10,510 bases of DNA from Hermodarchaeum sp048939595 (GTDB lineage Archaea > Asgardarchaeota > Hermodarchaeia > Hermodarchaeales > Hermodarchaeaceae). Position 1 is the first letter of the stretch, and the number at the start of each line of letters is the position of its first letter. A program made the position numbers and the translations under genes. Positions 7,180 through 10,510 of this stretch are shown piece by piece. Under the pieces are notes generated by a model. The model was not told the origin of the DNA and ran no database searches. It saw only the letters and a program-made list of their open reading frames with translations. The DNA is taken from contig JBHLPI010000074.1 of NCBI GenBank assembly GCA_048939595.1, forward strand, positions 1 to 10,510. Reading direction: 5' to 3'.

Positions 7180-7203
7180 TTACCTAAATTATAAATTAGG
7201 TAA
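7180..7203 (-). promoter_or_regulatory. hsp20 promoter: TATA box inside a near-perfect 24-bp palindrome (candidate operator)
   Basis: The arms TTACCTAA (7180-7187) and TTAGGTAA (7196-7203) are exact inverted repeats. The 8-base centre is also palindromic except for one mismatched pair. On the minus strand the centre reads as a TATA box (TTTATAAT), lying 22-29 bases before a start site near 7166. That start would leave a leader of about 16 bases holding AAGGAGG before ATG 7150. A repressor on this palindrome would compete directly with TATA-binding protein. Archaeal heat-shock repressors such as Phr and HSR1 are known to bind palindromes at hsp20 promoters, which makes heat-responsive repression a reasonable inference. 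The regulator itself is not in the window. A second T/A-rich box lies just upstream, at about 7204-7210. Confidence 0.6.
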
Positions 7204-7320
7204 TATAAAAGCGTAATGCATTTATGAACCACTCACATCTGCCTACAGCTTTCACTTACCCCCCCCAACAGTAGGTTAGACAAGACAGATTAAAGAGCTC
7301 CAGAAGAGGCTTATTTACGC
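7204..7320. other. Non-coding spacer with a C8 run
   Basis: I see no gene, tRNA or hairpin terminator here. The only notable element is a run of eight C at 7259-7266 (G8 on the minus strand). The stretch lies between the hsp20 promoter and the end of the decayed minus-strand gene. Confidence 0.4.
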
Positions 7321-7776
7321 TCAATCCAGGACCTTAAGATGCCTGTTACTCCGGAGGAAAAGAAGGAAGACGACTAGAATCACAATAATTGTTAGAACTA
7401 CACCTGCACTGATGTTTGTAAAGCCAAGTGTTCCCCGCGTCATCGGAGAGGTATCTGGAACAAGCTAAGTCTCCTAAAGGAATAGTATGGGTCCACTGAA
7501 GAAGTCCTAATTCATTTATTTTGAGAAGCCAAATGGCTTCTTAGTCATACCTTGCAGAGGTTTGTGTTCTCCCTGTGATAAGATACCTCCCTTCACTGCT
7601 GCGGATTAAAGAATGGGTTTCATCATCACATTATTAATTCCAAACGGATACGCTCATATTAGGTCAGTATCAAGAGAAATTACGGAATTGCTTGGCTGAG
7701 AATTTTGTTCTATCGGAAGAAAATTGATAACAGTAAGAATCAATACAGGTATCACGATTTTCCAACCGTTGTGCAA
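7321..7776 (-). pseudogene. Decayed secreted beta-propeller-repeat protein with C-terminal membrane anchor
   Basis: Read on the minus strand, three coherent pieces appear in order. First, from TTG 7776: a signal-peptide-like start (HNGWKIVIPVLILTVINF, then PIEQNSQ) running to a TGA at 7656-7654. Second, one frame over, a single repeat: VWN, two stops, CDDETHSLIRSSEGRYLITG, RTQTSARYD, a stop, then EAIWLLKINELGLLQWTHTI. This follows the common archaeal surface-protein repeat pattern (W..T.GG..DD.A.S.I...DGGY...G.T.S....D.WL.K.D..G...W..T). Third, back in the first frame, from about 7464 to the TGA at 7321: a hydrophobic anchor GVVLTIIVILVVFLLF followed by LRSNRHLK. Two frame changes and at least four in-frame stops show it is not expressed as one protein. 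Intact relatives have several repeats; here little more than one remains, so internal deletion is also likely. The last 40 codons (from ATG 7443) could in principle still make a small membrane peptide. Confidence 0.6.
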
Positions 7777-7820
7777 ATCGCCACACCCTAAGAGTTGCCG
7801 GCTGTTTTACTAATTACTGT

Positions 7821-7829
7821 ATTATAAAT
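7821..7829 (+). promoter_or_regulatory. TATA-like box upstream of cdhA
   Basis: ATTATAAAT is the clearest TATA-like element before cdhA. Normal archaeal spacing predicts transcription starting at about 7848-7854, slightly past the ATG at 7846. Either the start site is unusually close or translation begins further downstream. Confidence 0.4.
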
Positions 7830-7845
7830 CAAATTGTCTAGACCA

Positions 7846-10320
7846 ATGGTTAACCCTATTATCTCAAACCTTGCAGAAGCATCAAAACTTAAAGGCGATA
7901 CTACCAGTATTTCCGTACTACTTCACCTTCAAAATGCGCGCAGAACCAAGGTTGATTATGCATTGACAGAACAAAAACGAGCTCGAATTAAAGCCGATAA
8001 ACTGGACACCGGATTCGGGTCTTTCCGGAATGTCGAAGTAACAATCGGTAAGGTTGTCGACGAAGACTGGGACGAACCTATGGGACCTACACCCATGCCA
8101 AGCGTCACTACGCTTCGCGACTGGGACCACAAGCTCCTCACCCGCTACGAACCCTCGTATATGCCTGCATGCCAATTGTGCTGCCTTTGCACATTTGGGA
8201 AATGTGATTTGACGGGCGGAAAACGTGGGGCGTGTGGTCTTGATATTAAGGCACAGTCAGCACGGATTGTGTTGGCTGCCGCAAACATCGGGTGTGCTGC
8301 ACACCTAGCGCACTCTCGGCATCTTGTCGATCATTTGATTCATGAATTTGGTCCTCGTTATCCTTTGACTCAAGGAGAAGGAGTTGAGATTGAAGCCCCC
8401 GTTTCTCGCCTTGTTACCGGTATTCGTCCACGGACGCTTGAAGATGCATCAGCGATTTTGGATTATTGCGAGACGCAGTTAACCCATACCCTTTCCGCAG
8501 TTCATACTGGGCAAGAAGGCAGTTGGATCGATTTTGAATCCAAAGCCTTCCACGCTGGAATGGTTGACCAGGTCGGAATGGAAATAGCGGATCTAGTTCA
8601 AATTTCGACAATGGGTTTTCCACAAGCTGAACCCGAAGCGCCTTTAGTTGAAGCAGGAATGGCATCAATGGATCAATCAAAGGCTAATATTCTCTGTATT
8701 GGGCATAACGTGGTACCTGCAGCAGCAATTACTGACTATGCCATGGAACACGGTCTTCAAGATCAAGTTGAGGTCAGTGGGATTTGCTGTACAGCATGGG
8801 ATATCACTCGGCATGATTCAAAGGCAAAGATTGTTGGTCCGATTTCTTGGCAATTACGTTTCGTGCGCAGTGGTCTTGCAGACGTGGTTGTGGTAGATGA
8901 ACAGTGTATTCGTACAGATATTCCTGATCATGCAAAGAAGGTTAACACACCAGTTATCGCAACCTGCGATAAATCCTGTATGGGTCTACCGGATCGAACC
9001 AAAGATGATGTTGACGAAATTGTCGCAGATCTTGTTTCCTTCAAGGTTCCTGGTGTGTTTATCGGCGATCATATTAAAGTCGGCGAAGTTGTTGTGAAAA
9101 CAGCCCTCGCCGTTAAACCAAAGCGTAAAGGTAAGCACTCACTACCGAGTAAGAAAAAAATCCAAGAACTCGCTCAAGCCTGTCGTCAGTGCTCGGAATG
9201 CCGACGTGCATGCCCTAATGACCAACCAATCATGGACGCTGTAATTGCAGCCCAAGAAGGTAATCTAGGACCGCTCGCAGATGTTTATGATGAATGCATT
9301 GGTTGTGCTCGATGTGAATCAGCCTGCCCAAACGATTATGAATTACATAGCTGGATGGTGTCGGCTGCCAAAGACCGATGGATGCAAGAAAGTTTCATGG
9401 TCCGAACGGGTCGAGGAGCAATTAAGGACACAGAAATCCGGTCCGTAGGACAGCCAGTCGTCTTTGGTGAAATTCCCGGTGTTATCGCCCACGTTGGATG
9501 TGCAAATTACCCTGATGGAGGACGAGCTATACACGATATGTGCGAAGAATTTGCTCAGCGACGCTTCATCATTGTTTTATCAGGATGCGCGGCTATGACA
9601 GTTGGCACCATCAAAGATGAGGAAGGCAAGAGTATCTATGAGAGACGCCCAGGCTACTTCGATGCCGGCGGAGTGTTGAATGTGGGATCTTGTGTCGCTA
9701 ACCCACACATCGCTGGGGCAGCCATCAAAATCGCTAGCATTTTTGCTAAACGCAATCTTCGAGGAAACTACGAAGAAATCGCCGACTACATTCACAACCG
9801 TGTTGGAGCTGTCGGGATTTCCTGGGGGGCAATGTCACAGAAAGCAGCATCTATCGCAGCAGGATTTTGGCGGCTTGGTGTTCCCGTCATCGTCGGCCCT
9901 CATGGAACCAAATATCGTCGAATGCTCTTAGGGCGTTCTGATATACCGAAAGATTGGTTGGTATACGATGCTCGAACCGGAAAGCAAGTTGAAGTTGCAC
10001 CTGGTCCGGAACATCTTTTCTATGCAGTGGAGAATATGGAAGAATGCATGGTATTGACAGCGAAACTAGCCATTCGACCCAACGATACAAGTAAGGGTCG
10101 AGCAATCAAGCTCAGCCACTATATTGATTTACATGAACGGTATAAGGGCTTTTTCCCTGAAGATATACACAGATACATTCGCCGTGAAACTGATATACCA
10201 ATCACACTCAAAGACAAAATCGTTGCACAAATGAAGGAGAATAAGTGGAAAGAACGCCCCATACCTGATCCAACATTACTGAAGCGAATGGTGTATGGGG
10301 GCAATGGAGGTGGCGACTGA
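7846..10320 (+). CDS. cdhA: CO dehydrogenase/acetyl-CoA synthase complex, alpha subunit
   Basis: About 824 residues (family about 800). This is the nickel-iron CO dehydrogenase subunit of the archaeal CODH/ACS (Cdh) complex, which interconverts CO and CO2 in the Wood-Ljungdahl pathway. Visible landmarks, in order: EPMGPTPMPS; a cysteine cluster at Cys109, 112, 113, 115, 120 and 130 (CQLCCLCTFGKCDL...GAC); HLAHSRHLVDH; GHN with His287; ICCTAWDITR (Cys314-315); VVVDEQCIRTD (Cys354); and ATCDKSC (Cys374, Cys378). Two ferredoxin-type sets follow, at Cys446/449/452/456 and Cys484/487/490/494, each ending CPND. These are the extra [4Fe-4S] clusters that distinguish the archaeal alpha subunit from bacterial CooS. 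Later Cys552, Cys581 and Cys616 are candidate C-cluster ligands. All key elements are present, so it should be active. cdhB follows after 2 bases. The start is uncertain: ATG 7846 and TTG 7834 lack a ribosome site, and TTG 7963 gives a length closer to known homologues. Confidence 0.95.
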   Translation: MVNPIISNLAEASKLKGDTTSISVLLHLQNARRTKVDYALTEQKRARIKADKLDTGFGSFRNVEVTIGKVVDEDWDEPMGPTPMPSVTTLRDWDHKLLTRYEPSYMPACQLCCLCTFGKCDLTGGKRGACGLDIKAQSARIVLAAANIGCAAHLAHSRHLVDHLIHEFGPRYPLTQGEGVEIEAPVSRLVTGIRPRTLEDASAILDYCETQLTHTLSAVHTGQEGSWIDFESKAFHAGMVDQVGMEIADLVQISTMGFPQAEPEAPLVEAGMASMDQSKANILCIGHNVVPAAAITDYAMEHGLQDQVEVSGICCTAWDITRHDSKAKIVGPISWQLRFVRSGLADVVVVDEQCIRTDIPDHAKKVNTPVIATCDKSCMGLPDRTKDDVDEIVADLVSFKVPGVFIGDHIKVGEVVVKTALAVKPKRKGKHSLPSKKKIQELAQACRQCSECRRACPNDQPIMDAVIAAQEGNLGPLADVYDECIGCARCESACPNDYELHSWMVSAAKDRWMQESFMVRTGRGAIKDTEIRSVGQPVVFGEIPGVIAHVGCANYPDGGRAIHDMCEEFAQRRFIIVLSGCAAMTVGTIKDEEGKSIYERRPGYFDAGGVLNVGSCVANPHIAGAAIKIASIFAKRNLRGNYEEIADYIHNRVGAVGISWGAMSQKAASIAAGFWRLGVPVIVGPHGTKYRRMLLGRSDIPKDWLVYDARTGKQVEVAPGPEHLFYAVENMEECMVLTAKLAIRPNDTSKGRAIKLSHYIDLHERYKGFFPEDIHRYIRRETDIPITLKDKIVAQMKENKWKERPIPDPTLLKRMVYGGNGGGD

Positions 10321-10322
10321 AA

Positions 10323-10510
10323 ATGATGTCAGCAGAACCCTGGCAAACCGCTGAAGTGTGCGGGCCAACAAAGGCCCAAGTACTAAAGAAACCCGCTGTA
10401 GTCGGGGCCTTGATGAAAAAAGCAAAACACCCGCTCATAGTCGTCGGTGCACAAGCCCTCTCCGAAACGACACACAAAAAATCCATGATTGACTACTTCA
10501 TTGAATTCTC
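10323..10510 (+). CDS. cdhB: CO dehydrogenase/acetyl-CoA synthase complex, epsilon subunit (5' part)
   Basis: The first 62 codons are present and the gene runs off the window. The segment KKPAVVGALMKKAKHPLIVV followed by GAQAL resembles the start of CdhB, where a conserved Lys/Pro-rich lead (KAKRPLLVVG type) opens a Rossmann-like DHS domain. CdhB binds CdhA in the alpha2-epsilon2 CODH component. Its role is thought to be structural or connected with electron transfer to a flavin/FAD carrier. The ATG at 10323 lies 2 bases after the cdhA stop, with GGAGGTG at 10306-10312 inside the cdhA end as ribosome site, so the pair should be translationally coupled. A second ATG at 10326 is an equally possible start. 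The downstream cdh genes (beta, gamma, delta) would be expected beyond the window but are not seen. Confidence 0.85.
   Translation, partial: MMSAEPWQTAEVCGPTKAQVLKKPAVVGALMKKAKHPLIVVGAQALSETTHKKSMIDYFIEF

Noticed and set aside
7259..7266. C8 run as a phase-variable promoter element
   Set aside because: It is about 50 bases upstream of the hsp20 TATA box and is not positioned to alter spacing in that promoter; nothing else depends on it.
7339..7377. Small plus-strand frame starting ATGCCTGTTACT and ending TAG
   Set aside because: Only 12 codons with no ribosome site; it is the antisense of the decayed membrane-anchor sequence.
7524..7541. Seven-base stem with a 4-base loop (AGAAGCC / GGCTTCT), a possible terminator or RNA element
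   Set aside because: It falls within the propeller-repeat remnant (codons for EAIWLL on the minus strand), has no T-tract beside it, and is explained by that ancestry.
8897..9097. Several 60-120 codon open frames inside cdhA and the flavoprotein genes on both strands
   Set aside because: They are out-of-frame shadows of strongly supported genes, with no ribosome sites or recognisable protein features.

Overview
The window looks archaeal. It ends in cdhA and the start of cdhB, the alpha and epsilon subunits of the archaeal CO dehydrogenase/acetyl-CoA synthase complex. It also has clear GGAGG/GGTGAT ribosome binding sites, TATA-like promoter boxes and no bacterial -35/-10 signals. The moderate GC, the archaeal CODH and the flavoprotein/HdrD-type genes would fit an uncultured anaerobic, acetogenic-type archaeon (an Asgard lineage such as Thorarchaeota is one candidate). 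That placement is inference, not shown by the sequence.

Layout. (1) 1-710: the tail of one small membrane methyltransferase of the isoprenylcysteine methyltransferase (ICMT/PEMT) type, followed directly by a complete paralogue. (2) 763-1965: a metal-dependent amidohydrolase related to imidazolonepropionase. (3) 2042-6365: a tightly coupled three-gene operon of GlcD-type FAD oxidase, HdrD/GlcF-type double-CCG iron-sulfur protein and second GlcD-type FAD oxidase. It has its own TATA box and Shine-Dalgarno site, and its genes overlap as TAATG. (4) 6411-6776: an unrecognised three-helix membrane protein that may be the last gene of that operon. (5) 6854-7150, minus strand: a minimal Hsp20 small heat-shock protein, with a near-perfect palindrome lying over its TATA box and a T-rich terminator. 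(6) 7204-7833: no intact gene. The minus strand carries the decayed remains of a secreted, C-terminally anchored protein with beta-propeller-type repeats, next to the cdhA promoter region. (7) 7846-10510: cdhA, then cdhB running off the end.

The main theme is anaerobic electron and C1 metabolism. CdhA oxidises CO or reduces CO2 within the Wood-Ljungdahl pathway. The flavoprotein/Fe-S operon most likely oxidises a hydroxyacid or similar organic substrate and passes electrons through [4Fe-4S] and CCG-type clusters to a disulfide, quinone or other acceptor. A functional link between the two modules cannot be shown from this window. I found no mobile element, CRISPR array, tRNA or rRNA, and no convincing undescribed defence or mobile system. 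The most interesting items are the TATA-centred palindrome at hsp20, the two-flavoprotein operon and the propeller pseudogene.
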